From Macquaria australasica (lineage: Eukaryota; Chordata; Actinopteri; Centrarchiformes; Percichthyidae), in NCBI GenBank assembly GCA_005408345.1, contig SEMN01000405.1, positions 186,001 to 250,000 of the forward strand: 64,000 bases of DNA, given 5' to 3'. The position numbers and the translations under genes are program-made. Shown here piece after piece: positions 12,536-24,520 of this stretch (positions are counted from its first letter, which is position 1; each line of letters opens with the position of its first letter). The notes beneath the pieces were generated by a model. That model saw only the letters and a program-made list of their open reading frames with translations, did not search any database and had not been told where the DNA came from.

Positions 12536-12909
12536 CAGATATGCTGACTCAGTGGGGAGAGACCGCTTTATAGATCCTGTCATTGAAAGATACCACACGC
12601 ACACTTTAAAGTCTGTTCCTCCTCTGCTTGTCATAATGCAATGTTTCTCTTCCCCAGTCTGTCTGTCTCTTTTAAAACAAAAAGTCTGCCTTCTTTGAAT
12701 AGTGAGTGGCAGCAGAAAAATCTCCAGATACGCAACCTGCTGAGAAACGCTCTGATATAAATAATGTGTGAGGGACTTGGCTTTTCAACCTGCAACAGCG
12801 AGACTCGAAAATCTACCTGGATACTATAATGACACCACAAGAGGGCTGACCTTTTAACCACGTCAACATATGGCATACTACACCTGTCTGTCTCTCTGTC
12901 TCTGTCTGG

Positions 12910-12911
<2 letters not shown>

Positions 12912-12960
<49 letters not shown>

Positions 12961-12997
12961 CTGACTGCCAATATGTGTGTGTGTGTGTGTGTGTGTG
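12912..12997. repeat. Opposed (CA)n and (GT)n arrays
   Basis: About 24 CA units (12912-12959), a 14-bp spacer, then 12 GT units (12974-12997). The arrays are complementary, so a single strand could fold into a hairpin of up to 24 bp. Frames of up to 146 codons across this region are Thr-His or Cys-Val repeats, not genes. Confidence 0.95.
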
Positions 12998-14039
12998 ATC
13001 TTCTCTTTCTCCAATAGAGACCAAATGTCCTCACAATGACAGAAAGAATGAGACAAATTTGCTTCTTTCAAAAAAAAGGAGTTGTACTAGAATTAAGTTT
13101 TTGAAGTTAAAAGAAAGGGTTTGGACTTTTTTACAGTTTGAGGATATTTTATGAATGAAATGCACAGGGGTCCTCATAAACATTATAATGCTAATGTGTG
13201 TCTGCATATGTTTGTGCACAAGTGGACAAGTACAAAAGGTACCAATTATGAGGCAATCTGCCAAATGGAGCACATTGCAAATCTGTGTGAGTGTGTGTGT
13301 GTGTGTCTTTGAGGTACCCCAGAGGTATGAAATATTAGCAGACATGCCAAACTGAACATATTGCAGATTAGGGAGGTGGAGGGGGCCTGAGCAATCACTT
13401 GGCAACAATGTGTCTCCATCGCCACCAGGGGAACAGATAAAGATGTTCAGCTCATAAGGAAAGAAAAAAAAAAAAGACACACACACATACACATGCACAT
13501 ACCCCCTTCCCTGTCTTTGTGGAGTTGTACATGCTTGGTCTACTTTTGTTTTGTTTGCACTTTTTATTACCAGGATTAGTGTCCCATATTCTCTGTACAG
13601 CACTCAGTGCTTTACAAGTTCGTCACAGTTTCTAAAATAAACCTGCCTTGAACTTCAGTTCAAGTATTTAAATTCTTTGTTTCCTCACAGAAATCTTTAC
13701 CTTAGTCTAAAAATTACATCTTTTATCTTCTATGTCTTTATCTTAAGGCAACCTTAAGTTTGCAATTTTCCTCTTAAGCTGCAGAAAAGACCCTGAAGCT
13801 AAAGTGACATATCAAAAAACCCCATGAACATTTAGTGGAAATATAAACGTGTTTTACATTCTGAGTACTTTTTAATACCAGTGTCTCCTGTGAAAAACGA
13901 ACTGTCAAGTTCCCTGAAGTGTTCTGCTTAGTGTCCGCTTGAACTTGAAAAGCCAATGAATGATCACAGACCAACTCAATACTTCTTTGGTTTTATTTTA
14001 GTTAGGGTAGATTATCAGTTGATGGGTCCCTGTGGATTC
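12998..14039. other. Unassigned intronic DNA
   Basis: Includes a fragment with ggtcctcataaacattataa and a short GT run (13287-13306). A minus-strand frame of 190 codons (13031-13603) has no recognisable domain and is broken up by low-complexity segments. I regard it as chance. Confidence 0.5.
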
Positions 14040-14107
14040 AAACACGCTGACGCACTTCCAAACTCGCGCAGTACTCTACACTTCCTTTATCTATGCTTCC
14101 CGAGCGG

Positions 14108-14115
14108 TGACGTCA
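14108..14115. promoter_or_regulatory. Perfect CRE palindrome (possible)
   Basis: TGACGTCA, the consensus cAMP-response element, lies in a small CpG-richer patch (14040-14116). A single 8-bp match is weak evidence. No adjacent TATA box or exon is recognised, so it may be chance or part of an old transposon. Confidence 0.2.
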
Positions 14116-14120
14116 CTAGC

Positions 14121-15939
14121 AATTCACTTGTGCAGTGCTCCCCTGACATACAATATAATCCATAGAATACACTTACAATAATGATCATATATTTTACATA
14201 TTATTATTATATTTCTAATTATTATATTTAGTGCAACTTGACTGACTTCACAGGAACCTCTAACCTCAGCAGTATTAGTGACAGTGGAGGAAAGATGCGT
14301 GGATTATTTTTTAACTTTAGAATGATATTTATGTTCAGTAGTTAATATTCAGCACTAGTGAGCATAGTGAAGGACACAAATATTATTTATAGCATGTGTG
14401 TGGGAACCTATTTTCAGCAGGGGGGGCTGCCCAGGATACATGCATGCGCACTAATGTGCTCATATAAATGTTTAGAATAAACAACTGACAGATGTAGTAT
14501 CACATTTTCTGTAATTAAATCTGAAACTTGCATGGAAATAACATTGCAGCTGGATAAACTACGGGATCCATATGACTGATGATATTTAAACCTGCATCAA
14601 GCTCAGATGCTGCTGACTCGGTCAAAACTGCAAAACGGGATAAAAAGTGTCTTAAACATACAGGCTTAACATTTTTGCTACTTACTTTGTGGTGTTTTAT
14701 TCAAAATGTTATTGATGATTTGTGAAGATTTGAAGATACTGTAGCTGTCCATCCTGTCTGTCTCATCTGTCTGTCCTCAGAATCATCACCTGTCAGTACT
14801 TTTTTTGCAGATTGTTTGTTTTTAACTCTTTACCTCCACACTTTGATAGTGGTTTAACACCGAGATTCTGTTTCAACAAAATAAGAGAACACCCCACTAG
14901 ACAGCGTCAAAAACTGTGTGAATTCTGCATAAATGCGCCTGGTACAGATATATATGTATATATCTGTACATCCCCAGATATAGATAAATATGTACACACA
15001 CATACCAAATACCCTTCTTACAGAGACAAAGGTTATTATATTCATTAAGTTTGTCCACAGTCACCACCTCCATGTGAGTGCTTGTTGCTTTTCATATCTT
15101 TGAGAAACATCACATTGCAACATGTTTGAGAGAAGACACATAATAATTTGATTACTTTAAAAGTGAGAGGTATTTCACCCAGACCTAATGGTATTCTGTC
15201 AAATGAATGCAAAAACAGGGGGCACCATCAAGAAACCAAAACATTTAAAATATTAATTTCTCCCTTTTGGTTTCTGATGTTTTTTTTGTGATTTCCAGAG
15301 CAGATATGTATGCTGAAGCAGACAAAAATAAAGATGATTTAATTTCAGTTAAATAAGGTCATCCTATGAGGTCTCAGTCTGTACAGTTGGGTGTCTCTTC
15401 TGTTCTCCTGATCAGTATTTTAGACTGATAAGTGGCTATTTTTAACATAAAAATCATGCCAATTGTAGCTTAAAAAACCCATCAATAAAAATGTCTGCCA
15501 AAACCACTAATCCTAATGGCTGTGACTATCACCCAGACTGCTCTCTGTTGTATCAAGTGATACCATCAAACATACTTGGATGTTGTCACACAAATTATGT
15601 TGTTTAGTTTTTGAATCGGATCAGCAAACTGCAGTAAAGCAAGATCTGTCTAAATATTTTGTCAGAGTCATGGCCAAAGCTGACCCAGTAGTGGAGGCGC
15701 TGATGAATATCCAAGATGTTGTTGGTCAGTGGCTTATTAGGCCAATTCAGCCTGGAGCTATGCAGTGATTCAGGGTCAGTACATGGACTCTGTGCTCTAA
15801 CTTCTTCTTCTGATCGAAATGCACGAGTTGAAGGGTTGAGCTGTACTTGTATAAAATGACAAAAATATGTAGAATTTGCTGAGCTATTAAAATTCTAATT
15901 TAAATCCTTTGATTGTTTAAACAAGACAAAGAATCTAAA
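14121..15939. other. Unassigned intronic DNA
   Basis: AT-rich. A short piece near 14410 (acctattttcagcag) recalls family C. No exon recognised. The palindrome within it is listed separately. Confidence 0.5.
14942..14969. repeat. Perfect 13-bp inverted repeat (28-bp palindrome)
   Basis: Left arm gtacagatatata (14942-14954), 2-nt centre tg, right arm tatatatctgtac (14957-14969). Could extrude as a cruciform. AT-rich palindromes of this size also arise from (TA)n slippage. Confidence 0.9.
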
Positions 15940-16540
15940 GTCATTCTAGTGGCTCTATGAGGCTGTACTTGAGCACTGTGGTGCTTTGGGCAAAATGCTA
16001 TTGCTACCATGGCAACCTGCTCTCAATGACAATGCTAACATGCTGATATTTAGCAATTATAATGTTTACCATGGTCACTCTCTTAGTTTAGCATGTTAGC
16101 ATGCTAACATTTGCTAATTAGCACTAAACAGAATGTAGAGCTGAGGCTGATGGGAATGTTATTAGTTTTGCAGATATTTGGACATAAACCATAGAACTGG
16201 ACAAACCGACATTTTGGCCTGATAATGGCGCTAAAGGAAAAGTCACCAAAGTTATTACAATTCATCCTGAGGGGGACATAAATGTCTGAACCAATCCATC
16301 CAATAGTTGTTGAGACACATCCCTCAAACCCACAAATGTCGCTCTCATGGTGGCGCTAGAGGAAAAGTCAGGGGATCCCCAAAGTCATGAGGGAACCATG
16401 AATGTCATAACAATCCATTCAGTAGTTATTTCAGATATTTCGGTTCGGACAAAACTGGTGGACCAACCACAGAGCAACATTACCACACATAGAGCCGTGC
16501 CGCTAGCATGGCAAACAAAATCCACACACTATGATTTATA
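15940..16540 (+). repeat. Dispersed repeat family D, copy 2 (fullest copy)
   Basis: Starts near tctagtggctctatgaggct, then gctaacatgctgatatttag, ttagcatgctaacatttgct and gttttgcagatatttggaca. Two diverged tandem units follow, each with a gcgctaraggaaaagtca segment and a caatccatyc.rtagtt segment, about 119 bp apart. It ends near gagccgtgccgctagcatgg. No coding potential. Confidence 0.85.
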
Positions 16541-17529
16541 ATTGACAAGATTTTGCAGAAGTTCAATATGGTTAACACATAATGTGTCTAACATACGGCC
16601 TGGCAATTTCTTCAAGACACTGAACAGGACTTTCTGCACTGTTTGATCCTGCTTTGAACAGATTTGTAATTTGTAAGCTTCAAGTAACATAATGAACCTG
16701 TCCAGTGTGCCAAATATAAGAGGTGTTGGACATGTTTTTTTAAAATGATAGATCTGATAAGGTCAGGTACAGGCTCCTACAGGGTGTTTGTCTTGTGTCA
16801 TGTAGAGGTCAAATGGAAAAACCTATCACTACGCTGTCTGTAGTAACAATTCAGCAGTTAAACGTGCAAATTGGGGTGTAATGCATGATGATTCATGGGA
16901 TACTATGAAGCCAGGATGCCATATTGGAGGTAATAGAGAGAATAACTCTGTCTATATAACAGCATTACAGTTAATGTGAAGGAAAATGATCAGCAAATTC
17001 TAGACAAGGAAATCTCCATTTCAGCCTCAAGCTAGCCCAGATAACCCTGCCTGTGCAAGTGTGTACGTATACACACTCATACACACATGCAGTCTTAATA
17101 GAGTATTATCTTGGCTGTAAGCTCTTAGATTTTCATGCTGAACATTTAGCTTGCCTATTAATACACTTTAATAGGGGTCAATGCTACTGTGTCGAGGGAA
17201 AATACACACATAGATGTGCAAACGCTCTCAGATTGTACTCTCCGATCCAATAACTTGCAGGCACGCACGCGCACGCACACACACACACACACACCCCCCT
17301 CTGTGGTTAATTCTGCCTATACTAGAGACTGAATCAGGTTAAAGAAAGTAATTAACTCATAATAGCCCTGACCACACTGCCAATTACCATGATGTGTGTG
17401 TGTTTGTGTGCTCATGTGCACACAGTTATTGTGCTTTCCTAAGTGTGTGTGAGCATTTATGAAAGAACATATGGTATATTTGTGTACATACACCTAAATT
17501 TGTTTGTGTGGGCATACCCCTGTGATTAG

Positions 17530-17532
<3 letters not shown>
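16541..17532. other. Unassigned intronic DNA with CA array
   Basis: Holds an imperfect CA/CG array (17262-17294). The stretch 17336-17395 (gtaattaactcataat and ccaattaccatgatg) is AT-rich and homeodomain-site-like. No exon. Confidence 0.5.

Positions 17533-17575
<43 letters not shown>
17533..17575. repeat. (GT)n microsatellite
   Basis: About 21 GT units. Confidence 0.95.
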
Positions 17576-17577
<2 letters not shown>

Positions 17578-17724
17578 TTCCTGGTGTGTGTGGATAAATT
17601 AATAGATTTTTTTTCTTACTCTGGGCGTATTGGGAAATTAGAGTTACAAAATGAAGTGTGATTGCCCTAAAGGCCTTTTCCATTATTACTTAAAACTGTT
17701 CACAGTAAGGCTAAATGTTGCTCG

Positions 17725-17845
17725 AAGAAGGAAAGAAAGAAAACAAGAAAGAAGAAAAGATCAAGACAGACAAGAAAAAGAAAGTTAAACGGTCATTCAG
17801 TCCGGCACTCCGTCAGCCAGTCCCTCAGCCAGCCAGTCAGTAAAG
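17725..17845. repeat. Degenerate (GAAA)n and (CAGYC)n low-complexity tract
   Basis: Purine-rich gaaagaaaga runs to 17785, followed by repeated cagccagt and cagtc words to about 17840. Low complexity, no coding sequence. Confidence 0.75.
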
Positions 17846-18671
17846 CTGTCACTCTCTGACAGCATGGAACAGAGCACATTACAGCAGCAGAGGCAGAGTT
17901 TGTTGATCTCAGTGAATCAGATCTCAGCAGCCGTCTAGCTGTTTGCTGCCTGCTGTCAGTCACTCTCCCAAACACAGCAGCTTATTTTTCCCATGCACTG
18001 CGGTGATGGCAGGCGTAGAGACAGGAAAAAGAGGCAGGCTAACACACACTGTCCAGAGTTCATCAATCAAACTGCGGTATTTTGCATTACTGGCTGAATT
18101 TCAAGGCTGCGTGAAGGCCACATGAAGATAAAGTCATGGAGTGAATTTCAATATGGTATTGATATAGTGGTGAATAATTTCACAAGAAAATAAGAAACTA
18201 CCTGACATTAAAACCAAACTGCATGAACTAGAAAAGTATTAGGAAGACAGGAGTCTAGAAAGTTTAAAGCTCTATCAACTCTTAAATGTTGATTTTTGAC
18301 TTGTTCCCTTCTCTTTGATGAGTTTGAAGCAAGTCAAGTGGAAAGGTATTAAAAGGTATTTACTGAATTTCCATCTACCTGAAATTTCCAGGTAATAATG
18401 GTTCTTGTTATCTCAGTATGCAAATAAGCTAGGCAGGGCTGGCTGACTTGCCAACAAACATGGCGTGTCCTGGATCAAGGTAAGCTTGCTGCTGTATGAG
18501 CTCTACTTCTCTTTCCCTACTACTTGTTTTTGCCGGGCATCTTGAGCTAGCAGGAAGAGGCGGAGTCAGGTGACCTTTCAACTTGATGAGAAAATTTCCT
18601 TTCTTAAGAATGTGTACATACAGACCAGCTCCTGATGTGGTCTGGCTGGTCAGACCAATGCGTTCTGCATG
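17846..18671. other. Unassigned intronic DNA
   Basis: No exon recognised. The CG-richer portion 18430-18600 may belong to the element whose arms lie at 18672-18755. Confidence 0.45.
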
Positions 18672-18755
18672 CATTTACACCTGACATTAACGTGTTTTTC
18701 CTTATCCAGATAATATATCCAGATACAGATTACATGTTAATACCAGGTGTAAATG
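18672..18755. mobile_element. Fold-back repeat, putative MITE fragment
   Basis: Left arm catttacacctgacattaac (from 18672) and right arm ttaataccaggtgtaaatg (to 18755) are inverted copies over 23 bp with about 3 mismatches, separated by 38 bp containing two tatccaga words. Superfamily unassigned. Confidence 0.6.
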
Positions 18756-19439
18756 GGGTATATGATTCCAAGTTGTCCTCATGCTCTTTTCGTTCCACCT
18801 ACTCGTCATGTCTGCTAGCAGGTACCACTGAACTAACATCACAGCTAACGTTCCACGAGGTGCTTTGGCTACCTGTTTGGGGGAGCATCTATGTTTTTTT
18901 GTTTTTTTCCTAAAATGGCAAAGGAAGCGGTTCATTTAGATAATTTTGACACTTAACAAATATGACATGCCTGCTATGAGCAATGTCTCAAAAATGTAAT
19001 AATTTCTTGACTCACACAATTAGGTGGCGTACATAATAATAAACACTCAAAAGGGTTGGCGGAGCCATGACTGCCTGTGACTGACAGAATGACATGCTAA
19101 TCTTCCTAATTTACAAGTAACATAATGGGAAGCAAAAGAATGACAGGACAGATAACACTGAATACTTCATGAAGTGTATTGACAGGTTTTGATCATGACA
19201 GGAAGTGCTGGATCACACAAAATAAGTGCACGTCCCAATCTGGGATGTTGTGGATCATTCCAGCAAGATCTGGCACAACTTGGCGAAGGCTGATGTCAAC
19301 AAATCCCAAATACAAAGACCAGAACTAACTAACTAAAAAAGTCTCTATGACCCACAGCACCAAGCCCTTTGCTTCCTATTGAAGATGTAAAACTTTAAAT
19401 CGGGTCATAGATATAATTAGTTTCATTTTTATAAGAGCT
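18756..19439. other. Unassigned intronic DNA
   Basis: No gene or clear repeat seen. Confidence 0.5.
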
Positions 19440-19800
19440 AAATCATTTCTTCTACAGCTGTGTACTGTAGTTTTACATTACTTAAACAAGAGTATGGGAA
19501 CTATTTTCAGCCGTGGATTAATCTACATTTGTTGCTCCAATGAGTATTCACAGCAGCAGGACGGTGTATGAGGGATTGCCTCAAAATAAACTACAGTGCC
19601 CATGTTCGTCATAATGAAGAAAAATGTCACCCAGTGCAACAGTGTGGCTCACTGATGTGTTTTTAATAGCTTTTGGACACCAATGGAGCTCTATGGGACA
19701 GAGGAATAAGATATATCAGGCTTTCGATACACAGATAATACTTGTTAGGAGGATACATGGATTGTTGGATTTGGTCTCAAGACTCTCACTCAAGAGCAAA
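19440..19800 (+). repeat. Dispersed repeat family C, copy 3 (longest)
   Basis: Contains gaactattttcagccgtgga, gttcgtcataatgaagaaaa, atgtcacccagtgcaacagt, gtggctcactgatgtg, tttttaatagcttttggaca and gaggaataagatatatcagg in the same order as copies 1 and 2. A short frame at 19624-19881 lies within it and is not a gene. Confidence 0.85.
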
Positions 19801-19900
19801 TACTATTGTCCATCCCAAACACTGACTGAAAATACGATAGCACAGAGCTCAACTAACTTTCACAAACTGGTCAGTCTATAGCCAGTGTACTTACTGTAGA

Positions 19901-20075
19901 TAGGAACCCAGCCAGTTAGTTGGTTTATCAGTTATCCAGTCTCTTAATCAGCAAGTCAACAAACAATTGGTCAATGAGTCAGTAATTTAGGAATTCAGTC
20001 AATTAGTCGGTCTCTCATTCTCTCAGCTAGTCAGACATTGACCGAGACATTCAGCCAGCCAGCCAGTCCACTTAT
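19901..20075. repeat. Degenerate (CAGT/AGTC)n minisatellite-like tract
   Basis: Over 170 bp nearly every 8-15 bases carries cagt, agtc, cagcc or gtcaa words (ccagccagttagtt, agtcaacaaac, gccagccagccagtcc). Looks like an ancient, eroded tetranucleotide array. Confidence 0.6.
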
Positions 20076-20495
20076 TTAATCCATTTTCATTATTCTACAT
20101 GAATGTTTCCTCCTCAGCGGTGTTAATCATGTTAATGTGCTGAATACAGAACAGTTAGGGAGGCTGCCAAATGCTAATAACTGACCAAAGTCTGAAAACA
20201 CACACCAGCACAGACAGAGCCGGGAGAAAAAACGAGCAGAGAGAGGTCTCTGTTTTTATCCTTTTCTTTTTTTCTGTCCTGGTGTGCATGTGTCATGGAG
20301 GAGAAACTGAAAGTACAACAAATTAAGCAAGGCGATGAAACAAAGACAGGGAAATAAATGTACAGTAGTTTATAATGTCATAACAGCGTCATGAAATCAT
20401 ACATACACACTCTGAAGACAGATGGTAATGCATTTGGTACTCTGAGCATCACACTGCAAAAGAGCAGCAACTAACTAGAAAACAGCCTCTAAGTG

Positions 20496-20498
<3 letters not shown>

Positions 20499-20529
<31 letters not shown>

Positions 20530-20534
20530 CGCGC
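20499..20534. repeat. Compound (CA)n(GA)n(CG)n microsatellite
   Basis: Six CA units directly followed by about 10 GA units and gcgcgc. Confidence 0.9.
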
Positions 20535-20724
20535 TGTGGCTGGCAGGGGGCATGTATTGGAAACTACTTGAGGCCTTTTTTTTCTTCTCTTATTTAGTTG
20601 TAGCCACCCAAGGCGACACACAGAGAGGCAAATACACACTCTTATTTAGTTATGCCACCCAGGGCGAGACTTCTGCATAACATCTGTCCAACATTTATCT
20701 GCCCTGACGCAGCCTCTCAGCAAG

Positions 20725-21080
20725 AGATGGATGAGATGGAGGAGGAGAGAGAGAGAGAAAGGAGAGGATAATGAAGAAGGGGAGGCAATGGGGATGAGAA
20801 AAAGCAAGAAAGGGTGAGAGGGAAGAGAAAAGGCGAGGAGTGGAAGGAAGAGGAGGATGAGGAGTAATGAAAGGGATAAATGAATGATAGAAAAGGAAGG
20901 TAGAGAGAAGGATAGGAGGAAATACTACAAAAAAGAAGGGAGGATGATGACGATGAAGGGAGGAGGAAAAAGAAGAGGAATGAGAGGAATATGGTTGTAC
21001 AGGAACAAGGAGGTGAGAGGTGTACGAAGACAGAGAGAAGAAGACAAAAAAGAAAGACAGAGAAATGAAGGCAGTTGAGA
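20725..21080 (+). repeat. Polypurine tract 1
   Basis: About 350 bp in which the plus strand is overwhelmingly A and G (gaggaggagagagagagaga, aagaaggggaggcaatgggg). The frame at 20884-21078 is Lys/Glu/Arg-rich only because of this composition and is not accepted as a gene. Confidence 0.85.
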
Positions 21081-21807
21081 TTTAGTTAAGAAACAGCCTC
21101 TTGCTGCCAGTTTGGATAAAGTTCTTTTTTAAACCCAAATAATGAATTTTCTGCTCTGCTAGTTTGGACAGAAGCTTTTTATTGTTATTCCTGGACAAAT
21201 TACCCAGTGTATGTTCCAAGAAACTTACTCTTTAGAGTTTTTCATTTTAGTTTTGCCTGATTTTTCTCATTATTTTCATAGCTTTGATACGAGAGTTTAC
21301 GGTAACTACTTGAAGCTTTAAGGAAGAAGCTATGAAAACTACTAATGTGACGTGCAGAAATAATTAGAGTCTAGTTTTTATGTCTGTGGTGCAGACACAG
21401 GCCCAGTCACAACAGTAAATCTTCCACTGACTAACTATTTTGCACAGCTTGTTTGGACAGAAGGATTGTAGGGATGTTGGTAAACTGCCTGAGAAGGGAA
21501 GACAGCTGCACTCCAAATGAGGATGAGTTTTCCTGACTATAGGATTAATAGTGTGTCTTGTTTGTGTCTTAGTTTGTCGTCACACTTTATTTTAGCCGAT
21601 TAACCTCTGAAGCTTCGCCTTTTGGACTTTCCTTTCTCCAATTGGTTAAGCCAGTTCTGGCAAACAGCCTATGTGAGGACCTGCTGCTGGTCAGCACTAC
21701 CTATAACTCCATTGACGTGGTGGTAAGTCTTGGCTGTATGAAGTGGTGAAGCTCCACCTCTGGTTTGCCTTTGTGGATCATACACCCATTATATGATTGC
21801 ACCTGCA
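21081..21807. other. Unassigned intronic DNA
   Basis: No exon recognised. The last part (from about 21650) may be further eroded sequence of the LINE listed next. Confidence 0.45.
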
Positions 21808-22136
21808 TTAGGAGAATACTACACATCTGGTGGAGAGACAAAGTAAGCAATGTGGACCTGTGGAAAAGAACAAGCCAGGATCTTATTGACTTACATATTC
21901 GAAGGAGAAAGGGGAGTTGAAACCTGCCACAAACATCCCCGGACAAGCCCTGAAATGCCCCCCAAGGAACAAGGAAAAGAGGTCACCCCAGGAACAAGCT
22001 GGAGAAGGGGAGTCCAGGCAGAAATATCTGGGAGTGGGCTCAACTGCGGGGATCTTGAAAGAACCACCAACAACCGAGTGAGGGAGAGGACATTTGTCAA
22101 TGGCCTATGCTCCCTAGAGGAGCAAAGGGCTTAAGT
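21808..22136 (+). pseudogene. C-terminal remnant of an RTE-like non-LTR retrotransposon
   Basis: One frame reads RRILHIWWRD, NVDLWKRTSQ, DLHIRRRKG. A second frame then carries TSWRRGVQAEI, DLERTTNNRVRERT, FVNGLCSL and a stop at 22132-22134. This order (WRRD.. W..L...AQ.R..WR.LV.GLC) is the C-terminal tail typical of a LINE polyprotein common in aquatic animals, after the reverse transcriptase. The two halves sit in different frames, so there is at least one frameshift, and the reverse transcriptase is missing. Dead 5'-truncated copy. Clade assignment (RTE-like) is from memory. Confidence 0.7.
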
Positions 22137-22194
22137 AAGTAACTAAAACTACTTGGTTAAGATAAAGGAAAGACCATTGTCATGGTTAAATATT

Positions 22195-22750
22195 TAAAGT
22201 TGCATTAATAGATTTTTTTGAACACTTGGGGGGAGTGGAGCAACACCACGTTGACATATTATCACCTTATAAAGTTGTTATCACAATCATACTAGTTTTT
22301 ACATCCAGCAGCCACGGAGCAACGATAGCATTCATTTGAAATCATGTTTCTGAAAACCTAGAGAATGTTAATCCAATATTCACTCTCCTTTTAGCTCTGT
22401 TTTGGTCACCACCATCTCCTACAGGAAATATTTGTCTCTATTTTTTAAATTCTTCACTATGTGCTAGTCGCTAACGTCTGTCTGACATGCTCTGCTGGGC
22501 AGGTAGTGTACATACAGACGGTTTATCAGAGCTTTTTCATTGAGAATAGCTGCCTGCTGCGAGTGGAGTTTGAGGGCCAGAAAACCAAAACATTGATGCC
22601 AAATAGACTAAAACCCTCCGTAAAGCTGAGAGGACCTGTAGAGTTAGGTGATCATTTTATGTGGGTTTGTCACCACAATCAACTCCTTTCACATTACACA
22701 CAGTCATTTGGTCCATTGTTTATATGAGAATATTGATAAGGACAGCTCTA
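22195..22750 (-). repeat. Dispersed repeat family B, copy 2
   Basis: Reverse orientation to copies 3 and 4. Landmarks: gtttatcagagctttttc, tagagttaggtgatcatttt, gtgggtttgtcacc. The left end taaagttgcattaatagatt and the right end tattgataaggacagctcta are roughly mutual inverted repeats, suggesting terminal inverted repeats of about 20 bp. Confidence 0.75.
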
Positions 22751-24184
22751 AAATCCCATCTTTAATTGTTGGCCTGAGACAGGCCGCAAATCCCTGATGT
22801 TGATTTTGTAGAGATCTGCTTGTGCCTCTTTGTCTAAAGCCATGAAAACCGCTGCATGCTTGTGTTAGTCTGTGCGGTTGACTTAGTGTATGTGTGTTTC
22901 TGTGTTTGTCGAAGAAGTTACAAATTTGGTTTAACTAAACTAAAAAGATGAGAAAGTCAGATACTGCCCACACACATTCATAGAAAAAGTAATGAATGTG
23001 GCTGGAAATGCTTAATAAAACTTCCCGTCTGACTGTAACCTTTGAAGATGGTTGTTTCATTCAGAATGAATAGTAAAACCAAGCCAGAGGCCCCTCTAGC
23101 TCTTTACACTGACACTTATTAATGCAATGTATTACTACTCTGAATTTAGCACACTCTTAAACACACGTGACACACTCATACACAGTCTGAAAGGCCAGTT
23201 TCGGAAATGTCAGATGTCACACTGTGTGTGTGTGTTTGATTACATTACAACACCATTCTCTCATGTCTTTTATTCAGTGTTTTAATGTGCTTGTTTTGTA
23301 AATGTGTCCAATGGGTATAATTAAGCAATAAATCTCCCTGTTTTGTCAATTAGATGTGTGGCCATCTGGTATTTAACAGCCTGCACTGCCTGTCTACACA
23401 CTCATGGTATCACTGACGTATCCTGAATGAATGTGTGTCTGTTTGAGGGCAGTAAAATGTTCTGTTCTGACTGTGAGTGTCTACCCTGAACTATAAGAAG
23501 CATTCAGTTTTATCATCAGTTTGTGTAGGAGCACTAACATCAAGCAGAATAACTGATGCAGTGGCTCAAGTCAGATTTTTACATACTGCGGTACTGACAA
23601 CACAGAATACTGGTAAGGATGTAACCACATTCATTGTATATTAATAAATACACTGACACAGTGACTACTTAACTCTGATTGGCCAGTGGACGCATTCTGA
23701 ACTTTTATTTCTGAATAACAGACAAATGCTTCATATTACTGATCACAATAGCACACTTTTACATTTCCAAAAGTTTGACCTGGTTCATAAACTGAACAAA
23801 ATGAAATGAAATACTTCCCCATTTGACTAGTGTAGCAGCAGAGAATCACTCAGAAAAGACATATTATGGATTCATTCCTTTGAGTCATTTTTGCCTCCAC
23901 TAGAAATATGAATATAGTGCAGACAAACAGTTTCCCAGGATGAAATAATTTACATCTATGAGTTTATAATTTCACCTTAAAGAGTAATTTAACACTAAAT
24001 CCACCTTTTAAAGTTAGTAAAATATTGGTGTGGTCACTTTATTATACTATCAACTGATTGTGGTCCTACTCCAACAAGTCTTCCAAATTAAATGATAAAA
24101 TCCGTCATTGGTTCATGCCCTCCAGAACATCACATACATATAAGCATCTTCTGCTCTGACATTGCTGTTCAAAAATAAAACACT
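22751..24184. other. Unassigned intronic DNA; possible conserved segment 23265-23400
   Basis: No exon. 23265-23400 is repeat-free and AT-rich with gggtataattaagcaataaa and gtcaattagatgtg, the look of a vertebrate conserved non-coding element. This cannot be decided from one sequence. Confidence 0.3.
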
Positions 24185-24520
24185 GATTTTACACCGCTAT
24201 GGTTATGGTTTGGTTAGGTTTAGGCACAAAACCCTCTTGTTTAAGGTTAGGGAGGTAAGATGAAATAAGTACCTGGTTAAGGTAATGGAACGATCGCAGC
24301 TATGGTTACAAGAAACCAATGTTGACTCCTGGCTGGAAATAGGAAATGACCAGTGGTCTTCCGTGTTAAAGTCTGCCATGTTGTCGTCCCATCCATCCAC
24401 TCCGACCTCCTCCCTAAGTAGACTTTGTCGCTCTATAACAATGCCACCTGACTTCCTCCTTTGCTGCCGTTGTACTACAGTCATAATTACTAAGGCCACT
24501 AGAGGGCACTCGAATGTAAA
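24185..24520. repeat. Dispersed repeat of ggttaggtttaggc type
   Basis: ggtttggttaggtttaggca followed by gtttaaggttagggagg, tggttaaggtaatgg, and cactagagggcactcga. Resembles repeats common in teleosts, with related fragments at 5545-5720 and 22145-22200. Frames at 24203-24614 lie within it. Confidence 0.5.

Noticed and set aside
12631..13071. 146-codon minus-strand frame
   Set aside because: Passes through opposed CA/GT microsatellites; Thr-His and Cys-Val repeats only.
13031..13603. 190-codon minus-strand open frame, the longest in the window
   Set aside because: No recognisable domain, low-complexity Phe, Ser and Thr-His runs, crosses an A-run and a CA-like segment, and no splice or promoter context. 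Consistent with chance.
20884..21078. Lys/Arg/Glu-rich frame
   Set aside because: Composition follows entirely from the polypurine tract.
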